In this document: piece after piece, positions 1-6,808 of the stretch
Layout: every line of letters begins with the position of its first letter
How positions within the stretch are numbered: the stretch's first letter is position 1
Assembly: GCA_030377945.1 (NCBI GenBank)
Contig: JAUCGD010000043.1
Span: 1-21,300, forward strand
Length of the DNA: 21,300 bases
Reading direction: 5' to 3'
Source of the DNA: Desulfobacterales bacterium HSG17
Lineage (GTDB): Bacteria > Desulfobacterota > Desulfobacteria > Desulfobacterales > Desulfococcaceae
Made by a program: the position numbers and the translations under genes
Notes under the pieces: generated by a model
The model's database searches: none
What the model was told of the DNA's origin: nothing
What the model saw: only the letters and a program-made list of their open reading frames with translations

Positions 1-102
1 GAATACGACGTTGACTCACTGTTTTTGTTATGATGACACGGCGTGCACCAAGATCTACACCCTAGAGTTCGTCGGCAGCGTCAGATGTGTTATAAGAGAC
101 AG
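1..102 (+). other. Residual Illumina/Nextera adapter, not genomic
   Basis: Positions 69-102 match the Nextera read-1 transposon adapter with one extra T. They include the 19-base Tn5 mosaic end (about 83-102). Positions 61-68 (CCTAGAGT) match, from memory, a Nextera i5 index. Positions about 29-60 resemble the P5 oligonucleotide with several insertions and substitutions and end in AGATCTACAC. Bases 1-28 are not recognised and may be further library sequence. Genomic sequence probably begins near 103. The indel-rich copy suggests a noisy long read or a mis-synthesised oligonucleotide. No biological function should be assigned here. Confidence 0.93.
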
Positions 103-164
103 TTTCTAGAGTTAATGGAACTTATCAAATTATATTCTTAATACCTGAACTTCAACTTGTAATA

Positions 165-226
165 CAAAGCCAAACCTGTTGTGAAGCAGGGGTGAAAAGC
201 TATAATTAGTTTTAATCCGGAGGTTT
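165..226 (+). promoter_or_regulatory. GEMM-like leader RNA before first PEP-CTERM gene
   Basis: The leader contains GCCAAACC, then a 6-bp hairpin (175-180 with 185-190) closed by a GUGA loop of the GNRA type, then GGGGUGAAAAGCUA. This order resembles the P2 half of a c-di-GMP-I (GEMM-I) riboswitch: GGCAAACC, GNRA-capped stem, GGGACGCAAAGCC. The same element recurs before the next gene. No P3 domain is visible between the core and the start codon, so this copy is short or degenerate. AAACCU (172-177) is perfectly complementary to AGGUUU (221-226), which overlaps the Shine-Dalgarno, so pairing could block translation. The ligand is unknown and the assignment is by eye. Confidence 0.4.
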
Positions 227-227
227 T

Positions 228-1007
228 ATGAAGAAAACAATGTTATTAGTTTTTACTATCGGATATCTACTGTTTGGCATTATAAACACTACCGGAGCTG
301 ACACCCTAACTTGGGTTGGGGACGATACAGCTAATCAATTAGCATCTCTGATTATTACTATTGAGGATTTGACTGATGAAGATCATGCTCAAGCAATGGT
401 AGATGGGGGTTATAGGTTACTTGATGCTGTTATGAACTTACAATATCATCGTGACTATACTCAATCCTTCTTAATGGATTCTGATTCGACTTTTGGTCAA
501 GATATTGATCTCTCGTTTGGTTACCGTCCCTCAATATGGACTAACATTGTGTATGTGGATACACCACTTGACGAGGTTGTATGGGATTTACCTTCTCTTT
601 TTTTTACTAATACAATAAATTTAGATGAAAATTGGAACCTTACTGATACATGGATTCAGTTCGGTGACAGCGCTAAACTTTGGAGTTCAAATGATATGAC
701 AAGGCTTCATCGTGATGATACCCAGCAATATATTCAAGCATACACACAAGATGCTGAGTTGCTCGCTCAATTGAATGCAAACAATGATACTTATCATAAT
801 CATCCTCTAGGAGGCGTGTTGACAGGTTTGACATATCCAGAAATAACTAGACTCGACTATAATATACCAATTAGTGAATTCGGTGGTATAATAGGTCATT
901 GGGAGTATGCCAGATCAAACAATACACCTGTACCGGAGCCGGCAACAATGCTTCTCTTTGGTCTGGGTCTTCTCAGTCTTGCTGGAGTAAACAGAAAGAA
1001 ACAATAA
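228..1007 (+). CDS. PEP-CTERM sorting domain protein, exported
   Basis: A 259-residue protein with an N-terminal signal peptide (residues 1 to about 23: KK, hydrophobic core, then GAD). It has a middle region of unknown fold and a C-terminal PEP-CTERM signal: VPEPATM (about residues 235-241), a glycine/leucine membrane segment and a terminal NRKK. In this family the tail is recognised and processed by an exosortase (EpsH/XrtA type), and the protein goes to the envelope or matrix. No exosortase gene is in the window. The middle contains several HRD/YH segments but no domain I recognise. The start is fixed by the GGAGG Shine-Dalgarno at 219-223. Translation may be controlled by the structured leader just upstream. 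Confidence 0.9.
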   Translation: MKKTMLLVFTIGYLLFGIINTTGADTLTWVGDDTANQLASLIITIEDLTDEDHAQAMVDGGYRLLDAVMNLQYHRDYTQSFLMDSDSTFGQDIDLSFGYRPSIWTNIVYVDTPLDEVVWDLPSLFFTNTINLDENWNLTDTWIQFGDSAKLWSSNDMTRLHRDDTQQYIQAYTQDAELLAQLNANNDTYHNHPLGGVLTGLTYPEITRLDYNIPISEFGGIIGHWEYARSNNTPVPEPATMLLFGLGLLSLAGVNRKKQ

Positions 1008-1028
1008 CAGATTATGATAACAATAAAG

Positions 1029-1120
1029 CACTTAAATATTAAAAGCCAAGCCTGTTATAAAGCAGAGACGGAAAGCTACGAGTCTAAAGAGATAACAGAA
1101 TTGCCCTTAAAGTGATTCGG
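1029..1120 (+). promoter_or_regulatory. Candidate c-di-GMP-I (GEMM) riboswitch, divergent
   Basis: The 163-base gap between the two PEP-CTERM genes carries GCCAAGCC, then a hairpin (about 1051-1056 with 1061-1066, AUAA loop), then GACGGAAAGCUACGAGUCUAAAG (two runs: GACGGAAAGCU at 1067-1077, ACGAGUCUAAAG at 1078-1089). This follows the GEMM-I order GGCAAACC / P2 / GACGCAAAGCCNCGGGNCUAAAG. Where GEMM-I has a G-C pair next to the ligand site, this copy has C and G, a possible compensatory swap. CACUU (1029-1033) can pair with AAGUG (1110-1114) to close the element as P1. The P3 region and the usual GGGUUACCGA 3' segment are not clear, so the fold and ligand stay uncertain. Confidence 0.5.
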
Positions 1121-1169
1121 TTTTTGATTTCCACATCAAGCTTTAAAAATTTTAAAATAGGGGATTCAA

Positions 1170-1967
1170 ATGAAAATCATTAAAATATTATTATTTGTTC
1201 TAACTGTTAGTATTTTTTGTTCACCAGCCTACAGTACTTATATATTTTATGAAGGGACAGGTTTCGAAACAAACGACAGTCACCTGAGACCGTTCTATCC
1301 TTATCCTGGTGAAACTATAACTGGCACTAATTTTAGTAATAATGATGATGGAATCAAAGGGATTTATATTGATATTCCTGGCATACAATCTGATGAGTTT
1401 ACTTTCAGTCAAGGAAATTCAGATGACATATCATTATGGATTGATGCTACTCCAAGCCTCATTACAGGCGATATCGGGAATTATTTCTTAACTTGGGACA
1501 CTGGTATAAAAAATTCCTGGCTTCAGATTTCTTACGGTGGGTTTGAAATTTATTTTGGTAATCTTGTTGGAGATTCAAACAAGGATGGTTCAGTGACACC
1601 ATTGGATGCACTACTAATTATTAATCACCTCAATCAATTTGGACCCAGGGCAGCAGGCATTGATGAAGATTTAGATATTACTAAAGATGGATTTGTAAGC
1701 CCTCTCGACGCATTAAGGGTTATTAACATTCTTAACAACCAGACAAGCGAAAGCGGCCTAACCGAAATATTCTCACAAGGTGGGACTACCGGACTTCTCT
1801 ACGATGGGACTGAGATTGGTGAGTCTTTCCAATTTCCCGCAGGAGTGCAACCTATAATGCTATCACCTTTACCTCCACCCCCAGTTCCCGAACCAGCAAC
1901 AATGCTCCTATTTGGTCTTGGTCTGCTTGGACTTGCAGGAGTTAGCAGAAGAAAAAACAATTTTTAA
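1170..1967 (+). CDS. PEP-CTERM protein with dockerin-like Ca-binding repeats
   Basis: A 265-residue exported protein. Residues 1 to about 22 form a signal peptide. Residues about 134-190 contain two EF-hand-like loops, GDSNKDGSVTPLDALLIINHL and DITKDGFVSPLDALRVINIL, the duplicated pattern of a type I dockerin. A proline run then leads to VPEPATM, a Gly/Leu membrane segment and SRRK at the end, a PEP-CTERM signal. Dockerins bind cohesins through calcium. No cohesin or exosortase gene is in the window, so the partner is unknown. The C-terminal 30 residues are clearly homologous to those of the preceding gene but diverged at DNA level. The start follows AGGGGA at 1159-1164, and a riboswitch-like leader lies upstream. 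Confidence 0.9.
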   Translation: MKIIKILLFVLTVSIFCSPAYSTYIFYEGTGFETNDSHLRPFYPYPGETITGTNFSNNDDGIKGIYIDIPGIQSDEFTFSQGNSDDISLWIDATPSLITGDIGNYFLTWDTGIKNSWLQISYGGFEIYFGNLVGDSNKDGSVTPLDALLIINHLNQFGPRAAGIDEDLDITKDGFVSPLDALRVINILNNQTSESGLTEIFSQGGTTGLLYDGTEIGESFQFPAGVQPIMLSPLPPPPVPEPATMLLFGLGLLGLAGVSRRKNNF

Positions 1968-1985
1968 ATATTTTCTAAAAAAAAT

Positions 1986-2300
1986 ATGAAAAATATACTG
2001 TTCTTTTTTTTAGTTTTAGCCCTGTTTTTTTATTTTGGTTTAAATGACACACAGGAAGAATATCCGGAAGGCTATACCGATGAAAATGTGGCATTTATTG
2101 AAATAGGAAAAGAAAACCTTACTCGAGTAACAAGAGGTGCCCTTATTCGAGTAGGAGAGACAATAGAAGCATATGATCACAATGACGGCAAGTATAAAAA
2201 AGTAGTTGTAGAAAGTATAAAACATCATGAATATTATGATATTGTTGAAATTTTTGACCTCAGCACATGCGAGATAAAATTTCTTGAAATGAATTATTAA
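1986..2300 (+). CDS. Small membrane-anchored or exported protein, unknown
   Basis: A 104-residue reading frame beginning 18 bases after the dockerin protein stop. Residues 1-18 are almost wholly hydrophobic (FFFLVLALFFYFGL), suggesting a signal peptide or one membrane anchor. The rest is a charged soluble region with a single Cys near the C-terminus (STCEIKF). I do not recognise the family. The upstream sequence is A-rich with no Shine-Dalgarno, so it may depend on translation of the gene before it, or the true start may differ. Codon pattern and the long open frame in AT-rich DNA support a real gene, but modestly. Confidence 0.55.
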   Translation: MKNILFFFLVLALFFYFGLNDTQEEYPEGYTDENVAFIEIGKENLTRVTRGALIRVGETIEAYDHNDGKYKKVVVESIKHHEYYDIVEIFDLSTCEIKFLEMNY

Positions 2301-2434
2301 GGACTGGCTAAAAACTTATTAAAAGCTATTAAAAATATGTAAGTAAGGCTATGGAGATTGTGAGAATTCTGTTTTATGCGTATAGAAAAATGAGGTTAAT
2401 CAAAACAGTTCATTAAAATTTCAGGAGGCATGAT

Positions 2435-2629
2435 ATGGTAGGATATTTGCCAAAAAAAGACTTAATCTTTTTTATACCAGGAACATCTGGTAATGTATTT
2501 GTTACCCCAGCAAAAAGATATATAACAGTACAACAACTCGTGAAGGCTCAGGAATTCTTGATACATGAAGCAAAAACTCCTGTAATTTACATTGAAGATC
2601 GCAGAGTTAAACCACGTTCACAATATTAA
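2435..2629 (+). CDS. Small hypothetical protein, 64 residues
   Basis: A short soluble, basic protein that starts MVGYLPKKD and ends in RRVKPRSQY. An ideal Shine-Dalgarno, AGGAGG at 2423-2428, lies six bases before the ATG and supports translation. An ATG at 2430 in another frame stops at once and is not used. No domain is recognised. It precedes two small genes with DRR/ERR repeats in the same orientation and may share their transcript, which would end at the terminator at 3056-3090. The preceding 134 bases (2301-2434) show no feature beyond this site. Confidence 0.6.
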   Translation: MVGYLPKKDLIFFIPGTSGNVFVTPAKRYITVQQLVKAQEFLIHEAKTPVIYIEDRRVKPRSQY

Positions 2630-2674
2630 AACCAAAAGCATAGCATTTGAAATAAAACAAAGAAGAAAGATACA

Positions 2675-2881
2675 ATGTTATCAAACAACATAATATCAAA
2701 TCGATCTGCAACAGATCGAAGGTCACCTGTAGAGAGGCGGACAACCATTAATAAAGATAGACGTTTTGCAAATGATAGGCGTATCCGTAATGATAGAAGG
2801 GGCTTTACTTATAGAAATTATTTCCCTGAAAGGAGATCCACTAATGATCGAAGATTTGTTTACTTTCGGCGGGTCAAATAA
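2675..2881 (+). CDS. Basic small protein with DRR/ERR repeats
   Basis: A 68-residue, very Arg-rich protein. It carries seven D/E-R-R units (TDRR, VERR, KDRR, NDRR, NDRR, PERR, NDRR) plus a terminal FRR, spaced 5-12 residues apart. Between them is an aromatic stretch, FTYRNYFPERR, that has a counterpart in the next gene (YTYTEYSPERR). Such repeats occur, to my knowledge, in small proteins and tails of Desulfobacterota and related groups, without an assigned function. The alternating charge suggests a disordered or helical nucleic-acid- or lipid-binding segment. This is inference. The Shine-Dalgarno is weak (AGAAAGA). The next gene starts 16 bases after its stop. Confidence 0.7.
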   Translation: MLSNNIISNRSATDRRSPVERRTTINKDRRFANDRRIRNDRRGFTYRNYFPERRSTNDRRFVYFRRVK

Positions 2882-2897
2882 ACAGGGGGAAAAATAA

Positions 2898-3032
2898 ATG
2901 TCACAGGACAATGAAGGCCGACGTTCAGGAACCGATAGACGAACATATACATATACTGAGTACTCCCCTGAAAGAAGGTCTGGTCACGACCGGAGGACTG
3001 GTATAGATAGGCGTGAAAAATTAAGACAATAA
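2898..3032 (+). CDS. Paralogous DRR/ERR-repeat micro-protein, 44 residues
   Basis: A short frame from ATG at 2898 to TAA at 3030-3032. It encodes GRRSGTDRR, an aromatic YTYTEYSPERR block and SGHDRRTGIDRRE. It shares the aromatic-PERR block and the D-R-R spacing with the 68-residue protein just upstream, so the two are tandem paralogues and probably co-transcribed. AGGGGGA at 2884-2890 is a strong Shine-Dalgarno at suitable spacing. It is the last gene before the intrinsic terminator that begins 24 bases downstream. It is too short for many gene callers. Function is unknown. Confidence 0.72.
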   Translation: MSQDNEGRRSGTDRRTYTYTEYSPERRSGHDRRTGIDRREKLRQ

Positions 3033-3055
3033 CTTGAATTAAACAAGCATTTTTA

Positions 3056-3090
3056 AAGAGCAGAGTCATTTAGTTGGCTCTGCTTTTCTT
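3056..3090 (+). terminator. Rho-independent terminator of the left gene group
   Basis: AGCAGAGTCA (3059-3068) pairs with TGGCTCTGCT (3075-3084) in a 10-bp stem that includes one G-U pair, with a six-base loop, followed by TTTCTT. It lies 24 bases after the last DRR-repeat gene stop and closes the plus-strand group. Confidence 0.88.
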
Positions 3091-3116
3091 ACTCTTACCT
3101 ACCATTTTTCTCTGAC

Positions 3117-3260
3117 TTGAGATTACATTATATGAACCAAATTCTGTGTCAAAATGCATTCTTTCATATTCAACTCTTTAATATATATAACCACTAAACC
3201 CATAAAATGTCTATTCAACTATACTTGTAGTAAAGTGTAATATGGATTCTAAAATTTCAG
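3117..3260 (-). pseudogene. Decayed copy A of an unknown coding repeat
   Basis: This 144-base stretch aligns with 5517-5660 at a level visible by eye. Shared blocks include ATTACANTATATGAACC, AATATATA, ATTAAACCCATAA-like and CTTGTAGTAAA. Read on the minus strand it gives FTTS-VE-stop, YGFSGYIY-stop and FGSYNVIS. These match FTTSKVEW, YGFNGFIYY and LGSYSVIS in the other copy, but two stops interrupt it. It is therefore a degenerate copy of the same sequence. No parent gene is present in the window. It lies just downstream (minus-strand sense) of the AsmA-family gene. Confidence 0.6.
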
Positions 3261-3284
3261 GGAAGAAACGATAAAAATATTGTA

Positions 3285-5198
3285 TCAATCAAAAATGCTT
3301 AACACTTTTTTAAAGGGATTGGTTTCTTTTTTTGGCTCCGGATCCTCTTTCTTTTTTATAACTTTCGTAGTTTTTATACAATTTTCATTATTCCCGGTTT
3401 CTGCAATTTGGATCGCACAGGGACATGGATTAATATCAGTTTTACTGGCTCCGATTAAAGGGGTTATAATACCCACTGGTCCCAATAGAACAATCCCCCC
3501 TATTGTTTTTAGAATATTGGTAGTTGTCCCTGTATGATCGAACTTTATTACAGGATTTGTAATTTTCCCCTGAATTGTAAACGCCTTGGCCAGGTTGCTG
3601 ATGCTTAAATTGATCTTGCCTATTTCTTTGGTGCCAATTCCTTTTTTAGGTGAAGGCTTGACCAGGATATCAAGAGTTTCATTTTTTAAATTTATAGTTC
3701 CAATGCCAGAGGCTGTCATTTTAGGCAAATCCACAATCATCACTTTTATTTCACCTATACCACTTTTGAACTCCAGCCTTGTTGTTGCACAATTGAGTGT
3801 GTTGTATGGAATGTTATCTCCCAATGGATTTAAAAATCCTAAAACATTTGTAAATATGTCTGCACCAAAGGATTGAATAAAACCGGTCTCAATTTTACCA
3901 TTCTGTAACGAGAGTGATGCAGGTCCGTCAAGGCTTGCCATTATCAGGGATACTGTGTTCCCATTTCCTTTTAACTGCCAGTTTATATCCATTAAACCCT
4001 GCAGGTCTTTTTTAAGATCAAACTGTTTTATCAGCAATTCAGTATCAAGTTTTTTTAACTTCATTGCAGAACTAATATTAAATCCGTTTTTTTGAGAGTT
4101 GATTTTAAAATCCCCATGAAGATTTCCTTTAAAGAGTGTTGCAGAAAAAGGATGAATATGAAGAGTGCTATTTTTCATGACGACATTTGATTTAATATCG
4201 TTCATTGGAAAAGAGGGTAGAATAAGGTTTTTAATATCAATATCTGCTTTTAGATCTACAAGTTCTAAAAATTTATTGTCGATTAAGGTGGTAGAAAAAA
4301 GTCCTTTATCCTTTTTAGGGTCATTTCCCTTGATTGCCTTTTCAGGATTTTGTTTGATTAGAGATATCAAGTCCAAATTATTTGATTGGATGTTTATATC
4401 GATGCTATGCCTTTCTGATTGAAAGGCGCGGGTAAAGTTGCCTTCTAAAATCATATCAGAATCATTAATCATACAATCTAATTTAAATGGAGTGAATTGG
4501 TCTGTTTTAATCAATTTGGCAATTGCACCAATAGTCCCTTTTGCAGACAGGTTCAAATAATCAAATTTTGCCAGGATGCTCAAATCAATTGGTTGGTTTA
4601 TTCCTTCCATTTTAACCTCAAATTGATCTACTTTTATTGGTGGCAATGGGTTTGATTTATTCCCCCTGATTTGAATTTGGCTTTCTTTGATAACCAATGT
4701 ACTTAGGATGATGTCCAACCCATATTGTCCCATATTGTTGGAATCCTGTATTGAGCTATTTTGGGATTTATCATCTATAGTTACAGGTTCTTTAACGGCA
4801 AAAAGATAATTCCAATGATTATTCTGATCTTTTTCCAGAATCAATTCAGCATTCTCTAACAATAACCGTTTAATGACAATTTTTTTTTTAAAAAGTGGTT
4901 TTATTTCTAGAGCGGCTTCTATTCTTTCTACGGTAAGCATGTGATCTGTTTTTAATCCATCAGCATTGGCAAAGGAAATATCATTTAATTGGATGGAAGT
5001 AGTTAATCCAAAGGAAAATTTAACGTCTCCCTTTATAGCCAGTTTTCGTCCTGTTTTCTGATAAACAACATCTTGTATTGTTTTTAAGTAGTCTGAGAGG
5101 TTGACTGTATGTATAAAGATGGAGAAAATAGCCAATAAGGCAACCATGATTATACCAACCCCTATGATCAGTTTATTTATTTTCATGTCAATCACCAC
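3285..5198 (-). CDS. AsmA-family envelope protein
   Basis: A 637-residue protein. Residues about 6-28 form one membrane anchor. This leads into the typical AsmA start: TGRKLAIKGDVKFSF, then LNDISFANADG (about residues 48-80). The C-terminal half has the AsmA-type segment LDGPASLSLQNGKIETG, followed by a region ending near IQGKITNPVIKFD and a Cys-containing, Lys-rich tail. AsmA/TamB-like proteins are anchored in the inner membrane and span the periplasm as beta-rich grooves, with roles in outer-membrane lipid or protein homeostasis. The frame opens at a GTG (5198); the ATG at 5186 (MKINKL) is an equally plausible start, and neither has a strong Shine-Dalgarno. The gene stands alone and is flanked by two decayed direct repeats. 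Confidence 0.88.
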   Translation of the reverse strand: MVIDMKINKLIIGVGIIMVALLAIFSIFIHTVNLSDYLKTIQDVVYQKTGRKLAIKGDVKFSFGLTTSIQLNDISFANADGLKTDHMLTVERIEAALEIKPLFKKKIVIKRLLLENAELILEKDQNNHWNYLFAVKEPVTIDDKSQNSSIQDSNNMGQYGLDIILSTLVIKESQIQIRGNKSNPLPPIKVDQFEVKMEGINQPIDLSILAKFDYLNLSAKGTIGAIAKLIKTDQFTPFKLDCMINDSDMILEGNFTRAFQSERHSIDINIQSNNLDLISLIKQNPEKAIKGNDPKKDKGLFSTTLIDNKFLELVDLKADIDIKNLILPSFPMNDIKSNVVMKNSTLHIHPFSATLFKGNLHGDFKINSQKNGFNISSAMKLKKLDTELLIKQFDLKKDLQGLMDINWQLKGNGNTVSLIMASLDGPASLSLQNGKIETGFIQSFGADIFTNVLGFLNPLGDNIPYNTLNCATTRLEFKSGIGEIKVMIVDLPKMTASGIGTINLKNETLDILVKPSPKKGIGTKEIGKINLSISNLAKAFTIQGKITNPVIKFDHTGTTTNILKTIGGIVLLGPVGIITPLIGASKTDINPCPCAIQIAETGNNENCIKTTKVIKKKEDPEPKKETNPFKKVLSIFD

Positions 5199-5401
5199 AC
5201 TTTTTGATTTTTCCTGATGTAATCAAGAAAAGATTACACTGTATTAAATTTAAAAACCAGAGTTTATTAAAACTGATATTTTTCCACTATTGTGTCATCA
5301 ATTGTGAAATTATTGAGAGCTGTTAGTAAGCAGCCATGAAAATAAGCTTAAAAAATATTCTTGATCTGGATTATCTCATTGCCAGGGATGATGCTCTTGA
5401 T
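5199..5401. other. AT-rich gap with a short orphan frame
   Basis: About 200 bases upstream of the AsmA-family gene with no clear gene. A plus-strand frame of 27 codons begins at ATG 5336 and runs to TAA at 5417-5419 (MKISLKNILDLDYLIARDD...). Its composition is protein-like, but it has no clear Shine-Dalgarno and may be the N-terminal stub of a lost gene. The promoter of the AsmA-family gene should lie here, but I cannot assign boxes with confidence. Confidence 0.3.
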
Positions 5402-5662
5402 TCAAAAGATGATAAATAACTTACTGGAACAAGCATTAGCTGAACAATAATAATTCTGCGTTTTGAATTTAGTGGCAAACACAATATCTTGTGATATAGC
5501 GAATGATATTTTGCCACCTGATATTACACTATATGAACCCAAATCAGTGCCAGAAGCAATTTCTCCACTATAAATTATATAATATATAAATCCATTAAAC
5601 CCATAACCAGTCCATTCAACTTTACTTGTAGTAAACTTTAATTTAAATTCTGAAATTTTATT
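5402..5662 (-). pseudogene. Copy B of the unknown coding repeat, start missing
   Basis: On the minus strand a frame of 86 codons runs from just after a TGA at 5663-5665 to a TGA at 5402-5404. It lacks an ATG, GTG or TTG at its beginning. The product includes FTTSKVEWTGYGFNGFIYY, LGSYSVISGGKISF and a C-terminal CSANACSSK. Positions 5517-5660 are the diverged partner of 3117-3260, and the repeats are direct. The copy here keeps an open frame and the other does not, so this is the better preserved remnant. No family is recognised. The two copies bracket the AsmA-family gene, which suggests duplication or insertion between related sequences. Confidence 0.5.
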
Positions 5663-5703
5663 TCAATTTTTGATTAATTTTTTAATCTTGTTATTGCTTA
5701 TGC

Positions 5704-5912
5704 TATTTGATATCAAGAGACTTTTATTTGTATAAATATATGTGAGGTTACCTTACTGAAGAAAGAGTAGATAAACAATACTGGAATATTCCCATTGCCA
5801 ATACTACAGTGATTCTATTGGGAACCGGAACTTCTATTACTCAAGCAGCTATGAGAATGCTGGCATCTGCTGGTGTGCTTGTTGGTTTCAGCGGGAGTGG
5901 TGGCACTCCGCT
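5704..5912 (+). pseudogene. cas1: Fragment of type I-F-like CRISPR integrase Cas1
   Basis: From 5746 the frame reads GYLTEERVDKQYWNIPIANT followed by a GTGTSITQAAMRMLASAG block and GVLVGFSGSGGTPL. This is the conserved N-terminal region of Cas1, closest as I recall to the type I-F form (YWNIPIANTT, LLGTGTSITQAA, GFCGGGGTPL). A stop (TGA, 5743-5745) interrupts the frame. The 13 or so residues before it (ISRDFYLYKYM) may be decayed Cas1 sequence. Everything after GGTPL, including the catalytic Glu/His/Asp region, is missing, and the sequence changes directly to a nitroreductase. It cannot be an active integrase. No Cas2/3, Cascade gene or CRISPR array is present. Confidence 0.78.
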
Positions 5913-6359
5913 TACAGGAATGTTCCTTCTGCTGGCTGCCGCCATGCCCTTGAAACCTACCTTGCAGTTTTTAATGTGGATAATCTTGACCCCGGCGTTT
6001 ACAGATATTTACCTCTTTCTCATCAGCTTGTATTTGAATTCAAAGATGATATGCTGTCAGAAAAAATGATCACTGCCTCCCTTGGTCAATCTTATCCAGG
6101 CAAATCTGCCGTCACCTTCATCTGGGCTGCTATACCCTACAGGATGGAATGGCGGTATGGATTAGCAGCCCATAAGGTCATTGCTCTGGATGCTGGACAT
6201 GTCTGCCAGAACCTCTATCTTGCCTGCGAGGCTATCGATGCAGGAGCCTGTGCCATTGCAGCCTATGATCAGGAAGAATTAGATGAGCTGATTGGCCTTG
6301 ATGGAGACGAGGAATTTGCGGTATACCTTGCACCTGTGGGAAAGGTAAAAAAACGATAA
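5913..6359 (+). pseudogene. SagB-type nitroreductase, N-terminus missing
   Basis: From 5913 a frame two bases off the Cas1 frame reads YRNVPSAGCRHALETYLAVF, then NVDNLDPGVYRYLP, and later KVIALDAGHVCQNLYLACEA and GACAIAAYDQEEL. It ends in VYLAPVGKVKKR. These are the core and C-terminal motifs of SagB/ThcOx-type FMN-dependent nitroreductases (PSAG..xPLExY, GLxPGVYRY, LDAGHxxQNLYLAAEALGLG). The roughly 60-100 N-terminal residues that carry the first FMN-binding segment (RRSxR) are absent, replaced by the Cas1 fragment. A shorter frame opens at ATG 5976, but it would lack the PSAG motif. I treat it as truncated. The SUI1 gene follows after 25 bases. Confidence 0.75.
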
Positions 6360-6384
6360 CCAGTTAAAAACAATCCTCCAGAAA

Positions 6385-6780
6385 ATGGAGTGTTCAAAAA
6401 AGGGATATTTAAAATTGAAATATAGAGACTCTAACAGTAAGCTTGTTTATTCCACAGAATCAGGTAGCATCTGCCCATCCTGCGGAAAACAGTCTGCTGA
6501 ATGTATCTGCAAAAAGCATAAACGTACTATTTCCAAAGGTGACGGGAAAATCCGTGTGGAAAGATCTACCAAGGGAAGAAAGGGGAAAGGTGTTTCACTT
6601 ATCAGTGGTATTCCTCTTGAAGGCTCGTCCTTAAAAGAACTTGCTAAAAAACTCAAACAAAAATGCGGTAGCGGCGGTACGGTAAAAAATGGTGTAATTG
6701 AGATTCAAGGGGATCATCGGGATTTGTTGGTTGAACACCTGAAAACACTTGGGTATAAAGCTGTAAAAGCTGGAGGATAG
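6385..6780 (+). CDS. yciH: SUI1/YciH-family translation factor
   Basis: A 131-residue frame matching the bacterial eIF1-like family. It has SNSKLVYSTESG, a CPSCGKQSAECICKK zinc-binding-like segment (about residues 30-44), and the SUI1 fold: RVERSTKGRKGKGVSLISGI, LKELAKKLKQKCGSGGTVKN, IEIQGDHRDLLVEHLKTLGY. The family binds the small ribosomal subunit near the P site and affects start-codon fidelity. The family normally begins close to SNSKLVYST. The TTG at 6415, ten bases after AGGG (6401-6404), is therefore a likely real start, giving 121 residues instead of the ATG at 6385. It is followed after 28 bases by yaiI, so the two are probably co-transcribed. Confidence 0.9.
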   Translation: MECSKKGYLKLKYRDSNSKLVYSTESGSICPSCGKQSAECICKKHKRTISKGDGKIRVERSTKGRKGKGVSLISGIPLEGSSLKELAKKLKQKCGSGGTVKNGVIEIQGDHRDLLVEHLKTLGYKAVKAGG

Positions 6781-6808
6781 TAACCTGTTTCCTATTTAGG
6801 AGTATGTA

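Noticed and set aside
83..102. A natural Tn5-like transposon end
   Set aside because: It is the engineered mosaic end within a full Nextera adapter with index and P5-like sequence.
5336..5419. A 27-codon gene
   Set aside because: Too short, no ribosome binding site and no recognised homologue. Kept only as a note in the gap entry.
5402..5912. CRISPR repeats near the Cas1 fragment
   Set aside because: No regular 28-bp direct repeats with spacers are present. The only repeat is the single diverged copy of 3117-3260.
5809..6069. A small membrane protein rich in LAAAMPL segments
   Set aside because: The first part is Cas1 and the second is the nitroreductase read in the wrong frame.
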